From Clostridium zeae (GTDB taxonomy: Bacteria; Bacillota; Clostridia; Clostridiales; Clostridiaceae): DNA of 64,000 bases. Of the stretch, positions 33,022 through 43,128 are shown piece after piece. Made by a program: the position numbers and the translations under genes. Numbering within the stretch: position 1 is the first letter of the stretch; every line of letters begins with the position of its first letter. A model generated the notes under the pieces. It ran no database searches. It was not told the origin of the DNA and was given only the letters and a program-made list of their open reading frames with translations. The DNA lies in contig NZ_BMBA01000004.1 in assembly GCF_017312485.1 (NCBI RefSeq), positions 186,001 to 250,000 of the forward strand. The letters are read 5' to 3'.

Positions 33022-35271
33022 TTAATCTATTTGCAATGTACACTCATAGTAATAAGTACCTGCTATCACTTCATGCACAAATCCATCAGGTAATATGATT
33101 TCTGCTTCCACAGGTGTTTCTACTGTAAATCTCACAGTCCTTTCCTTACTTTCCGCTTCCTTATTTTCAAAAGAAGGCGAATCAAATTCCCAAGAAACCT
33201 TTATTAATCCCACTCTAGATTCATAAGATCCAGAAACACTTCCTAAACGTTCATCCACTTTTGGACATATAAGCACTTTTTTATATCCTGGAAGTAATGG
33301 CTTTATACCAAGAATGTATTGATAATAAAATTCTCCTACACTTCCAAAGGCATAATGATTAAAGGACACCATATTATCAGAACTCATTTTTTCTTCATTT
33401 ACTTTCCCATCTGGCATAAGAGCATCCCATCGTTCCCAGGTAGTAGTAGCCCCACATTTGATTTGATACATCCAGCCCGGACAACCTTCCTGAAGCAATA
33501 GGTCATAAGCAAGTCTACTCTCTCCTGCTTCTGCTAATAACGGCAGGATATGTTCAGTACCAAAGAAACCTGTCTGCATTCCGTTAATACCAATGTGTTC
33601 TATCAACTGTGATAAAACTTTTTTTCTCAAGTCTCCCTCTTGAAGTACAAACTTTAAGGCCATTATATAGGCTCCCTGATAATCGTCAGTCATCTTTCCA
33701 TTTTCTAATATAAAGGCCTTAATATATGCATTTCGAGTTTTTTCTAGCTGGATGCTATATCTTTCTTCATCTTCTATTTTTCCAAGACGCTTTGCAGTGT
33801 CTGATAGCACTTTTAAATCATGTACGATAAATGAATTAGAAACTGGATTGTTATGCATTGCCATCCACTTTACGTCTTTTCCAAGCATGAGCCAGTCACC
33901 TAAGCTCGCACCAAGCCATAAGTTGGCATCACCCATTTTTCTGATCTCTGCCTCTACAAAAAGCTTCATGCTCTCATATTGGTCTATGAGATATTTTTCT
34001 TCCCCATATTGCCAATAAAGCATTTCTGGCAGTATAGTTACGGCATTTCCCCAACCAAGCATATTAAGAAATCCAATTCCTCCCGGACCATTTGCCGGAA
34101 TTGTGGAACCTATATAACCTTCAGTGTTATCCATCTGACTATAACGTATATCTTTAAGGAACTTCTTCCAAAATTTTTCGGTGTCAAAATTATAACTTCC
34201 AGTGAGAGCAAATACATGGCCATCCCCAGTATATCCCATACGTTCATCACGTTGTGGGCAATCCGTTGGTACTTCAATATAGTTGGATTTCTGTCCCCAA
34301 ATTTGGTTTTCGTATAATTGCTGCACCATTTCATTCGTGCATGAAAATTCTCCAGTACGCTTCATATCACTATAAAGAGCATATGCTGTAATCATTCCGT
34401 CTACATATTCCGTACCAGAAACCTCTATGTAGCGGAAGCCCATATAAGTAAATTTAGGACGGTATTTTTCTGTTTCTGCTTCTTTATGATAAATTATCTC
34501 TGCTTTTGCTTTTCTTAAGTTTTCTGTATACAGTCTACCATCTGTATTTAATATTTCTCCATGACGTAACTTTATAGTATCTCCTTGTATCTTTGATGGA
34601 TCAATTTCCACCACACCTGCAAAATTCTGTCCAAAATCTAAAATTATCACATCGCCTTGCTTAGTTACTTTCTTTACAGGCATCTCTTCTTGAATTTTTA
34701 CAGTAAGAATTGTTTCTTCTATTACCTCTGGGATTTTCCCTTCATATTTTATAGGAGCTCCAATTGCCTTTTCTATCCTCTTCAGATTTCTAGATCCATA
34801 ATAAATTTCCCCATCATAAAACCCTGCGTACTCATATGGAGACTCTACCTCAACAACTTGCTCTTCATTGGAGGTATATATTGATACACTTCCATCCTCC
34901 AGCTCTATCTGAAGTATCCATGACACTGCAGCTTGTTCGCCATAAATCTGTACCTTATTATCAAAGGTAAACCTACCACAATACCAACCCTGTCCTAAAT
35001 ATACACGTAGTTGATTTTCACCTTGTGCCAACAAATCTGTCACATCATACGTCTGATACTGCAAATCTCTGTGGTAATAGGTAAAACCAGGCGCAAATAT
35101 CTGATCCCCTACTTTTTTACCATTTATCTGAGCCTCATAGATACCAAGTGCAGTAATGTGTAAGGTTGCTTTTTTTATATTTTCTCCATGTATCAGCTGT
35201 CTGAAAACACTGACAGCACCTTCTTTATATCCCTTTGTGGATGAAATAAAATGTCCTCTTAATTCCTTCAT
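33022..35271 (-). CDS. alpha-L-rhamnosidase, GH78
   Basis: A 749-residue inverting glycosidase releasing terminal alpha-L-rhamnose from plant glycosides or pectic side chains. Order: N-terminal beta domains (about 1-300), an (alpha/alpha)6 barrel (about 310-640) and a C-terminal beta domain. The general acid is E343 in CPQRDERMGYTGD, and the general base is E613 in CGATTTWERWD. No signal peptide, so it is intracellular and acts on imported oligosaccharides or glycosides. It is the last gene of a four-gene operon with an isomerase, a GH43-like enzyme and an SDR. Confidence 0.93.
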   Translation of the reverse strand: MKELRGHFISSTKGYKEGAVSVFRQLIHGENIKKATLHITALGIYEAQINGKKVGDQIFAPGFTYYHRDLQYQTYDVTDLLAQGENQLRVYLGQGWYCGRFTFDNKVQIYGEQAAVSWILQIELEDGSVSIYTSNEEQVVEVESPYEYAGFYDGEIYYGSRNLKRIEKAIGAPIKYEGKIPEVIEETILTVKIQEEMPVKKVTKQGDVIILDFGQNFAGVVEIDPSKIQGDTIKLRHGEILNTDGRLYTENLRKAKAEIIYHKEAETEKYRPKFTYMGFRYIEVSGTEYVDGMITAYALYSDMKRTGEFSCTNEMVQQLYENQIWGQKSNYIEVPTDCPQRDERMGYTGDGHVFALTGSYNFDTEKFWKKFLKDIRYSQMDNTEGYIGSTIPANGPGGIGFLNMLGWGNAVTILPEMLYWQYGEEKYLIDQYESMKLFVEAEIRKMGDANLWLGASLGDWLMLGKDVKWMAMHNNPVSNSFIVHDLKVLSDTAKRLGKIEDEERYSIQLEKTRNAYIKAFILENGKMTDDYQGAYIMALKFVLQEGDLRKKVLSQLIEHIGINGMQTGFFGTEHILPLLAEAGESRLAYDLLLQEGCPGWMYQIKCGATTTWERWDALMPDGKVNEEKMSSDNMVSFNHYAFGSVGEFYYQYILGIKPLLPGYKKVLICPKVDERLGSVSGSYESRVGLIKVSWEFDSPSFENKEAESKERTVRFTVETPVEAEIILPDGFVHEVIAGTYYYECTLQID

Positions 35272-35326
35272 ATTTACCTCCTGGTATTCTCTTTTTGCAC
35301 ATAAGTCCTATTCACCTCTGTACATC

Positions 35327-36172
35327 CTACACATGTTTATTTAAAAAATCCGCACTAACCTGAAAGGATTTTACAGGTGATTTATCTATCCAATTTTTGT
35401 GGCTTTCAAGAATAATAGCTTTTACACCGCATTTCTTAGCCGTTTCAATCATGGCCGTAAGATTCATGTTCCCATATCCTAGCTCCATACTGTCGGACTT
35501 TAAAATGGAACCTGTCTTTCCAGTTACTCTAGTTCCTCTATCATTAATGTGATAAAGTTTCATTCTCTCTCCAAGAGTTTCCATTAAACCCAGAGCATCT
35601 ACTCCTGCTTCGGTAGCCCAGTAAGAATCAAACTCAAAGTTCACATACTGTGGATCTGTATTTTCCATAATCAATTCAAAAGCAGTTTTTCCCGGTTCTA
35701 TCTTACGGAATTCACAATTATGATTATGGTAGAGAAAATGTATTCCACCTTCTTTAAGCATTTTCCCTGCACGGTTTAATTTATCTATGAGTTCTAAAAC
35801 TGCTTTTTTATCTGAATAGTCGAAATGATGCATTCCTGTTACTACAACATACTCTGTACCAAAAGCTTTTGCTTCATCTATAATTTCCTGCGTCCTGTTT
35901 AAAATACTTCCTAAGTCCTCATGAACACTGACAACTTTTAAATTTGATTCTGCCATTAACTTTTTCCAGTGAAGATTTCCACTTCGCCCCATAGGCATTC
36001 CTGCCATTCTAGTAAGCATACGGACAACCATTGGCATCTTCTTTATCATGAAGCCATTCAGTTCTATACCGTTATATCCTGCTTTCTCTACTAGTTGCAG
36101 GGTCTCACGAGCTTTTTTCTCCGTTCCTAAAACTGTACGAAGCTGAAATTGTTGTATCGCCTTTATGGTCAT
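35327..36172 (-). CDS. TIM-barrel sugar phosphate isomerase/epimerase
   Basis: A 281-residue xylose-isomerase-like barrel (AP endonuclease 2 superfamily). Likely metal ligands are in LYHNHNCEF (His/Glu), NFEFDSYW, LYHINDRG and the final ILESHKNW. Relatives isomerise keto-sugars or act with oxidoreductases in pathways that pass through 3-keto glycosides. It lies 34 bp after the GH43-like gene and 55 bp before the GH78 gene in one operon. The substrate cannot be fixed from sequence. Confidence 0.88.
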   Translation of the reverse strand: MTIKAIQQFQLRTVLGTEKKARETLQLVEKAGYNGIELNGFMIKKMPMVVRMLTRMAGMPMGRSGNLHWKKLMAESNLKVVSVHEDLGSILNRTQEIIDEAKAFGTEYVVVTGMHHFDYSDKKAVLELIDKLNRAGKMLKEGGIHFLYHNHNCEFRKIEPGKTAFELIMENTDPQYVNFEFDSYWATEAGVDALGLMETLGERMKLYHINDRGTRVTGKTGSILKSDSMELGYGNMNLTAMIETAKKCGVKAIILESHKNWIDKSPVKSFQVSADFLNKHV

Positions 36173-36206
36173 ACTTTCCGACTCTCCATTCTATTTTTAT
36201 AATTTT

Positions 36207-38009
36207 CTATGGCAAAAGCTGCACTGTCCAGCCTTCTGTGATACCTGATTCGTTAAAGGCATCCACTCTTACATAATATTTTTGTCCTTTTACTAGGGCA
36301 CCTACTCGTTTTTCTGTACCAAAAGTCATATAATTATGATAAAGCTTTTCAGGTTCGTGTCCCCATAAAATATTGTATCCTACTGCACCACTATCCTTAA
36401 TGGTCACATCCATATCAATATCACTTACTCTTACTGCACTAAACTCAGGTGCTGCAGGCTTATCACTACTACCAATACCAAAAACTCTAAGCCCAGAAAT
36501 ACAAGGTTTCTGATCATAAGGAATCTCAAGGATTGTAAGTTTTAGAAAACGCAGCTTTCTACCGTCCTCTTTCACCACCAAATCATGAGGTAAATTTGTA
36601 TGAACTTGTGACTTATCCTCTAATACAAAATACTCTTTTCCATCTAAGGAGCCTTCCAAAATCCAGCGAGTTACTTGATCTGCCTCCTCAATATATCTAG
36701 CTTGGGTAGTTCCACGAATCTCACCTGGAACTGGAATCTCTATCTTATCATCTGCAAAGTTAATCTGAACAGCACGTACATCATACTCTTTCCCTAAATC
36801 CATCTGCAACCATTGTCCTTTTTTTGTACAAGCAGCTCTCCACCAAGTCTGAACATTTTCATCTGCAGCCTTTTCTGGCTCTTTTCCTACTTCATAAGAA
36901 GATGCTGTCATTGCTTTGTTATAGCTTAACAGATACCACTCCGGATTTCTCCAAGGATCCATCTGTCCATGTTCCATACTCAAAGGCCAATCACCATATC
37001 TTTGATTACAGAACAGTTCGCCATCAGTGTCAAAACCAGCTGGCCAAATTCCTACCCTACGTTCAAATTGATGATTCACACTTATTCGCATAGTAGATGA
37101 ATGCCACAAATTCTCATAGCGATCTCTCATAGTAGAACCATGCCCAGCTCCAGGTATAAAGCCACCTGGCTTATAAGAATAAGGATTGTTCTTTGCCAAG
37201 GTAAAAGGTCCAAGTGGATTATCTGATACATATACTCCATCTGCATAGACATTGTACTGCGCACCGTTGCAGGCATACTGCAGATAGTACTTTCCTTGAT
37301 ATTTATCCATCCAAGCTCCTTCAATATATGGAGCATTGCTCAAGAAACCTTTTAATAATGGTAGCAGTTCAGGTGAAAGAGTATCTTCATTAATTCCCTT
37401 GGACTTTAAAAATCCTTGAAAACGGATTTCTAATTCTTCTCCACATACCGGCATGATAGTATTATCTTCTCCTATACGTTCATAGCCTTTTGTATAAACA
37501 TCTCCGAAAATCAAACCTTTTTTATCACCAATAGGTTTTAAGCTAACTGGGTCCAGTTCCACACCCCAAAGAGGTGTTGTATTTGTACACCCCCAATAAA
37601 AGTAAACTCTTCCATCGTCATCTAAAAACATATTAGGATCCCAGAAGCTAAAAGTTCCTGGGATTTCCTCATATGGTCCATTCAGAATATCCTTTGTGCG
37701 GTAGAAATTACAGTTTTCCTCTCTTTTAGAAGCACAGAAATATACGTAATCTCCTATAACTCTAGCATCTGGTGCATAATCATAGAGCGGTAAATTATCT
37801 GGAAGCTTGCTATTTTCCCAATGTACCATATCTTCCGACACCCATACTCCTAATGTCATTGAAGCAAAAATATAATATTTTCCCTTATAGAAAATCATGG
37901 ATGGGTCAGCAGCCTCTCTAGCTACCTCTATAACTCCATAACTCTGCATACTCTTATTAAACTGATAACGATAATCTATATTTAAAGGATTACAAAAGTA
38001 TTGTTTCAT
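36207..38009 (-). CDS. GH43-like glycosidase with discoidin and Fn3-like domains
   Basis: A roughly 600-residue protein. Residues about 1-345 form a five-bladed GH43 propeller: the catalytic-base region is EAADPSMIFYKGKYY, the middle acid is in SFWDPNMFLDDDG, and the general acid candidate is in PYIEGAWMDKY. Residues about 365-500 are an F5/8 type C (discoidin) module, and about 510-600 are Fn3-like. GH43 enzymes act on arabinose, xylose or galactose linkages. I use the ATG at 38007-38009 after AGGTGATGG. No secretion signal. Part of the GH78 operon. Confidence 0.88.
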   Translation of the reverse strand: MKQYFCNPLNIDYRYQFNKSMQSYGVIEVAREAADPSMIFYKGKYYIFASMTLGVWVSEDMVHWENSKLPDNLPLYDYAPDARVIGDYVYFCASKREENCNFYRTKDILNGPYEEIPGTFSFWDPNMFLDDDGRVYFYWGCTNTTPLWGVELDPVSLKPIGDKKGLIFGDVYTKGYERIGEDNTIMPVCGEELEIRFQGFLKSKGINEDTLSPELLPLLKGFLSNAPYIEGAWMDKYQGKYYLQYACNGAQYNVYADGVYVSDNPLGPFTLAKNNPYSYKPGGFIPGAGHGSTMRDRYENLWHSSTMRISVNHQFERRVGIWPAGFDTDGELFCNQRYGDWPLSMEHGQMDPWRNPEWYLLSYNKAMTASSYEVGKEPEKAADENVQTWWRAACTKKGQWLQMDLGKEYDVRAVQINFADDKIEIPVPGEIRGTTQARYIEEADQVTRWILEGSLDGKEYFVLEDKSQVHTNLPHDLVVKEDGRKLRFLKLTILEIPYDQKPCISGLRVFGIGSSDKPAAPEFSAVRVSDIDMDVTIKDSGAVGYNILWGHEPEKLYHNYMTFGTEKRVGALVKGQKYYVRVDAFNESGITEGWTVQLLP

Positions 38010-38051
38010 CAATCCATCACCTCTTTTAATTATTAAAAACAATTTTATGCA

Positions 38052-38861
38052 CTACTTATTTAATATTTCTGGATGCTTCCACATGGTTACATTTTTAGCT
38101 CCTGCTGATAACCCTCCATCTACTGGAATTACTGCTCCATTAACATATCTAGCCATATCAGATGCAAGGAACAAGGCCAAGTATGCACATTCTTCTGCCT
38201 TTCCCATTCTTCCACTTGGACAATCGTTTATAAAGTACTGCTTTGCCTGTTCTGGTGCTCCATCGAAAATAGGTGTTTCAGTATAGCCAGGACAAATTGC
38301 ATTTACAGTTACATTGTATGGTGCATAATCAAGAGCAGCAGATTGAGTAAGTCCAACAACTCCAAACTTAGTTGCTGTATATAAAGCCTGTCCACGTTGT
38401 GGCATAATTCCTGCAATAGATGCAACATTTATAATAAATCCACCTTCTGCCTTACTTTTAAAGATTGCCTCTGAAGCGTATTTTACCCCTGCAAATACAC
38501 CTTTTAAATTAAGGTTAAATATCTTATCACAATCTTCTAGAGAATATTCATGCAGTGGATTGCCACCCATTCCTATTCCGGCATCATTTACAATACCATC
38601 TAATCGTCCATAATGCTCTACAGTAAAGTCTACAAGAGCCTTTATATCTTCTGGTTTACTACAATCAGTACGGAAAAATACTGCCTCGCCTCCATCTTTT
38701 CTTATGGATTCTACTACTTCATTTCCACGGATAGGATCTCTATTTGCACAAACTACTTTCATTCCATGTTCTGCATAACATCTGGCAATTGCTTCACCAA
38801 TGCCTTTACTTGCTCCTGTTACAATTGCTACTTTCCCATTTACACTACTAAAATCTAACAT
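38052..38861 (-). CDS. short-chain dehydrogenase/reductase, first gene of GH78 operon
   Basis: A 269-residue SDR of the sugar dehydrogenase or 3-oxoacyl-reductase type. The cofactor motif is TGASKGIGEAIA (about residues 15-26). Catalytic Ser is in INVASIAGI, and Tyr/Lys in YTATKFGVVG. The C-terminal PVDGGLSAG block is standard. It heads the operon SDR-GH43-isomerase-GH78 behind copy B of the shared promoter element. Oxidation or reduction of a released sugar or aglycone is likely; the exact reaction is not known. Confidence 0.9.
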   Translation of the reverse strand: MLDFSSVNGKVAIVTGASKGIGEAIARCYAEHGMKVVCANRDPIRGNEVVESIRKDGGEAVFFRTDCSKPEDIKALVDFTVEHYGRLDGIVNDAGIGMGGNPLHEYSLEDCDKIFNLNLKGVFAGVKYASEAIFKSKAEGGFIINVASIAGIMPQRGQALYTATKFGVVGLTQSAALDYAPYNVTVNAICPGYTETPIFDGAPEQAKQYFINDCPSGRMGKAEECAYLALFLASDMARYVNGAVIPVDGGLSAGAKNVTMWKHPEILNK

Positions 38862-38951
38862 TTTACTGCCTCCATTTATTTTTAATTTTTCTCATAATCA
38901 AACCAATCATTTAGATGTGAATGTATATTTTGTTATTAATCTTTCATTTTA

Positions 38952-39007
38952 ATAGTACACTAAAACATTTTTAAGCTCTCGTATTCTTTTGCCTTAAATC
39001 GTAATTT
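38952..39007 (-). promoter_or_regulatory. shared regulon promoter element, copy B (GH78 operon)
   Basis: The same ordered blocks as copy A: AATTACGATTTAAGGC, AATACGAG, AAAATGTTTTAGTGTA and a -10 TACTAT (38952-38957). Plus-strand TACACT to CTCG spacing is 22 bp. Confidence 0.82.
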
Positions 39008-39054
39008 TCTCACTATAGATAACATCAATTTTTTATCTCTTTCTCATGAAATGT

Positions 39055-39101
39055 TAGAAAAAGAGTATCATACACAGCTATTATCACTATGTACGATACT
39101 C
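39055..39101 (-). terminator. terminator after the GPH symporter gene
   Basis: An 11 bp stem GAGTATCATAC (39063-39073) with GTACGATACTC (39091-39101), one wobble, is followed on the minus strand by TTTTTC. Confidence 0.8.
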
Positions 39102-39134
39102 ACAAGTTTTTACGGCTTAAATAACTAAATCATT

Positions 39135-40553
39135 CTAGATTTCTACATTTGCTTCAGCAATTTTTCTACGTTCTGCAAGTTCCTTTGTAATTTGAGCCTG
39201 CTTATCTTCTGTAAGATCAAACTTTATTACCACTAAAGTTAATAACATTATGATTGCAGGTACAATACTCATTAATATCTTTATACCAGTAATTGTTGAA
39301 CTGCTTTGCTGCGCTGCTCCACTTACATATCCAATAACTGAAAGAGCTATAGCAGCTATTGATCCAGAGATAGCAGTAGAAAAGGTTTGCAAAAATCCCT
39401 GAAGAGAACCCATAAATCCATTTATATTTTTACCGGTTTTCCATTCAGTATAATCCATTGCAGCTGGCATCATTGTACCTGCGGCTGGAGTTGAAATTCC
39501 AGTAAATAATCCTGCAACTACATATAGTACTATGAATGTTATCAAACCAACCTTAGTTGGTGGAACTGCTATAAGTGCAAAGGTGGTCACTACAGAGATA
39601 ATAGACCCCATAACCAGGTTGTTTTTAATTCCAATACGCTTAGTAACAGGTCCACTAAATGCTACCCCAATCAAAGTTGGTACCATACTAACAAGTCCAA
39701 TGATAGCTACTAAACCTTCGTTATGAAAGTAGTACTTATAATAATAAATAGAAAGAGTTGACTTAAAACCATTGGATAAATTTATTCCAAGTATATATCC
39801 GTATACTATAAGAGCGGTTTTATTTGAAAGCAAAGCAGAAAGCATTTCTTTAAGAGAAAATGACTTTTCATCTTTTTTAGATTGTACAGTATATCTTTCT
39901 TTTATTTTAAACGCCTGAAATAATCCGATTAATATAGTAATGATTGCAACTGTTCCCATAATTATAGAGAAACCTTTAGCACCATTACCTCCACCTAATA
40001 TTTTATATAGAGGCTGTACAGCAACACTTGCAACCATAGCCGCTATCATCATTAAAAAATAGCTGATTTGATTCATTGACATTCTGTCATCAATTCTTTT
40101 TGTAACTACAGGTACTATAGCCATTTGTGGAGCAATCTCAAGTGTTTTAAATGTGCTATAAAGAAAATAAGTAATGGTGGCATATATTAACTTTGCATTG
40201 CCACTTAAACCAAAATCCGTAAAGGTAAGCCAGCCAAAAACAGCAGCAAATATAGCAACCCCTATAAACCAAGGCTTATATTTACCCCAAGGTGTTTCCA
40301 TTTTATCTATAAAAATTCCGAATGCTGGCGCTGCAATGGCGTCAAAAATACGAATAAACAAAAATAATCCTGCTGCATATGCTGCACTGATCCCCATCAT
40401 ATCTGTATAGAAGAAAAGAAGAAACATTTGAATAACCTGTGAGTGAAAAGTACCGAGTGTTCCAGGAATAACAACGGCCACCTTCTCACCAAACTTAAGT
40501 TTCTTATCATTTCCGTCAACGTTTACACTATCTACAACTGATGTTGTACTCAT
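39135..40553 (-). CDS. GPH family sugar:cation symporter (MFS)
   Basis: A 472-residue inner-membrane transporter of the glycoside-pentoside-hexuronide family, with about 12 helices. The N-terminal FGEKVAVVIPGTLGTFHSQV and the Asp-rich motif IRIFDAIAAPAFGIFIDKMETPWGKYKPW (split: RIFDAIAAP, then IDKMETPWGKYKPW) are the family hallmarks for cation coupling. It is a single-gene unit with its own copy (C) of the shared promoter and its own terminator. It probably imports the glycoside degraded by the GH enzymes around it. Confidence 0.92.
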   Translation of the reverse strand: MSTTSVVDSVNVDGNDKKLKFGEKVAVVIPGTLGTFHSQVIQMFLLFFYTDMMGISAAYAAGLFLFIRIFDAIAAPAFGIFIDKMETPWGKYKPWFIGVAIFAAVFGWLTFTDFGLSGNAKLIYATITYFLYSTFKTLEIAPQMAIVPVVTKRIDDRMSMNQISYFLMMIAAMVASVAVQPLYKILGGGNGAKGFSIIMGTVAIITILIGLFQAFKIKERYTVQSKKDEKSFSLKEMLSALLSNKTALIVYGYILGINLSNGFKSTLSIYYYKYYFHNEGLVAIIGLVSMVPTLIGVAFSGPVTKRIGIKNNLVMGSIISVVTTFALIAVPPTKVGLITFIVLYVVAGLFTGISTPAAGTMMPAAMDYTEWKTGKNINGFMGSLQGFLQTFSTAISGSIAAIALSVIGYVSGAAQQSSSTITGIKILMSIVPAIIMLLTLVVIKFDLTEDKQAQITKELAERRKIAEANVEI

Positions 40554-40591
40554 AATATTTTCCCCCTCTATTTGTTAAATGTTATGTTCAA

Positions 40592-40646
40592 ATAATACAT
40601 TAAATCGTTTTCTTTTTCTCGTAATTTCTTGCCTAGAATAGCAAAA
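40592..40646 (-). promoter_or_regulatory. shared regulon promoter element, copy C (GPH symporter)
   Basis: Blocks CTAGGCAAGAAATTACGAG and AAAACGATTTAATGTA join a -10 TATTAT (40592-40597). Spacing of TACATT to CTCG is 22 bp, as in the other copies. Confidence 0.8.
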
Positions 40647-40727
40647 TACGGATTACCTATTATTTTTTCTATTCTAGCCCTTATAAGTGCTAGATACAGA
40701 TGGTTTCCTTAAACTATTTATCTCGAA

Positions 40728-40762
40728 GAAAAGAGGCTTTCATAGTTCTAGAGCCTCTTTTC
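40728..40762 (-). terminator. terminator after the GH2 gene
   Basis: An 11 bp perfect stem GAAAAGAGGCT (40728-40738) with its complement (40752-40762). Confidence 0.8.
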
Positions 40763-40768
40763 AACTAT

Positions 40769-43072
40769 CTAGGATTTTTTAATTTTACTTAAGTCTCTAT
40801 TAAGTATATACATCATTTTTTCATTATAAATTTCCTTTGCCAAGGTAGAGATTTTATCGATTGTCATTCCCATAGTCATAGCAAAAGAAGGATGTTCATC
40901 AAGTTTTCCCAGATACTTTCTAAGCACAGCTTTAGCTTCTTCATTTTTAATAAGTTCTCCAAAAGTGCAGCTAGTTGAGTACACATCGTCAGAAATCTCA
41001 ATTGCTTCTATTTCCACATCACTAAGATCTGGCATCTGGAACCAATTCTCTGCTGATTTTCCCTTGTCCCCTACTGGAGCTTCATAGCTTTTATTATTCT
41101 CATTTACCTTGTTAAAAATTGCAGAGTCTTCTAAAACAATACCACTAGAATCACCTACAACTTTTACAGAATTTATACCATCATTTAGAGCAACATTTTC
41201 AAAAATAAAGACTTTATCACAATTAGTTTTTGTTTCTTGTTCTTTTCCGTTTATATAAATGGTTAACGAATCACAGTTGGAATAAACCTTAAGGTTTATT
41301 TTATCTTCAGCTCTGTCTACAAACCTTTTACTTGTTATATGAACAAATTTCTCATCACTCCAATGAGCCTTGTACATATAGAATGCATCCTTCTTAATCT
41401 TTCTGTCGTAGGTTACAAGACCTTTATTGTTTCTTCCCTTTACTCCACCTTCGTCTCTTATATTTGCACCAAAATCAAACATATTCCAAACATAGGTTGC
41501 CCAAAGGAAAGGTCTATCTTTAAAAATACTCCAAACCTTTTCATGCAGTAAAGAATGGTATTCTTCTGTATAATCCTTTACTTCAGGATTACTGCTGTGA
41601 TACTGCACAATCCCTTCAGCACCATACTCAGATATGCATAAAGCTACGTTAGGATTAATCTTGTGGTAGTTATCAATCCACTCTGAAAAATCTTCTGCTT
41701 TACCGCTATACCATCCAAAATATTGATTATATCCTAATATATCAGTAATATAGTTAAACTCATCATTTTCACCAACAAAGGCAACATTGGCCATGGTAGA
41801 TAATCTTGTTGGATCTTCTTTTTTAGTAAGCTCATTAAGTTCCTTTACAAGCTTCCTTACCTCTGGCCTTTCACCACCAATTTGTATTTCATTCTGTATT
41901 CCCCAAAACATAATTGATGGATGATTGAAGTTCTGTCTAATCAATTCTATCATCTGCTGTTTTGCGTTTATACCCTCTAGCTCTTCCTTTGACATAGTTG
42001 ATATAAATGGTATTTCTGCCCATACTACCATACCTTCTCTATCACACAAGTCGTAGAAAAATTGGCTATGTTGATAATGAGCAAGCCTTATTGAAGTAGC
42101 TCCAATTTCCTTAATCAGTTCCATATCTTCTATTTGATCCGCTTCTGTTATTGCCCAGCCCATATCTTTTCTATCCTGATGTCTTGAAACCCCTTTTAAG
42201 GCAAGATGTTCACCATTTAAAAAGAAGCCTTTTTCAGCATCAACCTTAAAGTATCTCACTCCAAAAGGAATTGATACCTCGTCAACTCTGTCATTATAAC
42301 TTGTCATAGAAACTTTGGCCTCATATAAATAAGGATTTTTTCTTCCATTCCAAAGTATTGCCTTTTCTATTATAACAGGCATGTCAACTTTCTTTGTTTC
42401 ACCAGCAGGTATTATAACTTCTTTTGCTGCATAAGTTACGATTTTACCTTCCGAATCACAAATATCTACCCAAAGTCTTACTTTCTTCTCTTCATCGTTT
42501 GAATTTACTAACTTTGACTTTATAACGAGTGAAGCTCTCTCTTTCGTTACGTCTTGTTGAACAATATATATCCCTTTTGAACCATAATCCATAAGATCGA
42601 AATGAACGTTATTTGTAATTATGATATTTACATCTCTATAAATTCCTCCATAGAAGGTGAAATCCGCCATCTGAGGATATACATCGTCTACTACTGTGTT
42701 GTCCACCTTCACAGCCAATATGTTTCTACCTCCGTATTCCACAGCGTCAGTTATATCAAATCTGAAGGTAGAATATCCACCTCTGTGTTGCCCTAAATGC
42801 TTACCATTTACATAAACATCAGTAATACTGTTAGAACCTTCAAACTCTATAAAAACTTTATTTCCTTCAGACAATGCGTCAACAGAAAACTCTTTTCTAT
42901 ACCAACATGTCCCCTTATAAAAATCACATCCATTTGCACCATCTATTGCATTCCAGGTATGAGGCAAATTTACAGGTTCCCAGTTTTCATCATTGTATTC
43001 CTTATTCATTAACTGCTCATTGTGCTGTTTTATAAACTTCCAATTATCGTTAATATTAATAACTCTTCTCAT
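40769..43072 (-). CDS. glycoside hydrolase family 2 enzyme (beta-galactosidase/glucuronidase-like)
   Basis: A 767-residue retaining beta-glycosidase. Order: sugar-binding jelly roll (about 1-165, with NLPHTWNAIDG), immunoglobulin-like domain (about 170-275), TIM barrel (about 280-590) and a C-terminal beta domain plus an acidic helical tail. Numbering from the upstream GTG, the acid/base is E398 in IMFWGIQNE and the nucleophile E485 in CISEYGAEG. I prefer the ATG at 43070-43072, about 10 nt after AAGGAG. Cytoplasmic, second gene after an SDR; the operon is under promoter copy D. Confidence 0.92.
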   Translation of the reverse strand: MRRVININDNWKFIKQHNEQLMNKEYNDENWEPVNLPHTWNAIDGANGCDFYKGTCWYRKEFSVDALSEGNKVFIEFEGSNSITDVYVNGKHLGQHRGGYSTFRFDITDAVEYGGRNILAVKVDNTVVDDVYPQMADFTFYGGIYRDVNIIITNNVHFDLMDYGSKGIYIVQQDVTKERASLVIKSKLVNSNDEEKKVRLWVDICDSEGKIVTYAAKEVIIPAGETKKVDMPVIIEKAILWNGRKNPYLYEAKVSMTSYNDRVDEVSIPFGVRYFKVDAEKGFFLNGEHLALKGVSRHQDRKDMGWAITEADQIEDMELIKEIGATSIRLAHYQHSQFFYDLCDREGMVVWAEIPFISTMSKEELEGINAKQQMIELIRQNFNHPSIMFWGIQNEIQIGGERPEVRKLVKELNELTKKEDPTRLSTMANVAFVGENDEFNYITDILGYNQYFGWYSGKAEDFSEWIDNYHKINPNVALCISEYGAEGIVQYHSSNPEVKDYTEEYHSLLHEKVWSIFKDRPFLWATYVWNMFDFGANIRDEGGVKGRNNKGLVTYDRKIKKDAFYMYKAHWSDEKFVHITSKRFVDRAEDKINLKVYSNCDSLTIYINGKEQETKTNCDKVFIFENVALNDGINSVKVVGDSSGIVLEDSAIFNKVNENNKSYEAPVGDKGKSAENWFQMPDLSDVEIEAIEISDDVYSTSCTFGELIKNEEAKAVLRKYLGKLDEHPSFAMTMGMTIDKISTLAKEIYNEKMMYILNRDLSKIKKS

Positions 43073-43128
43073 AGAGTCCACACTCCTTGTTAACCTTTAT
43101 ATTCAAATACCAATTGTTGCAATCTATC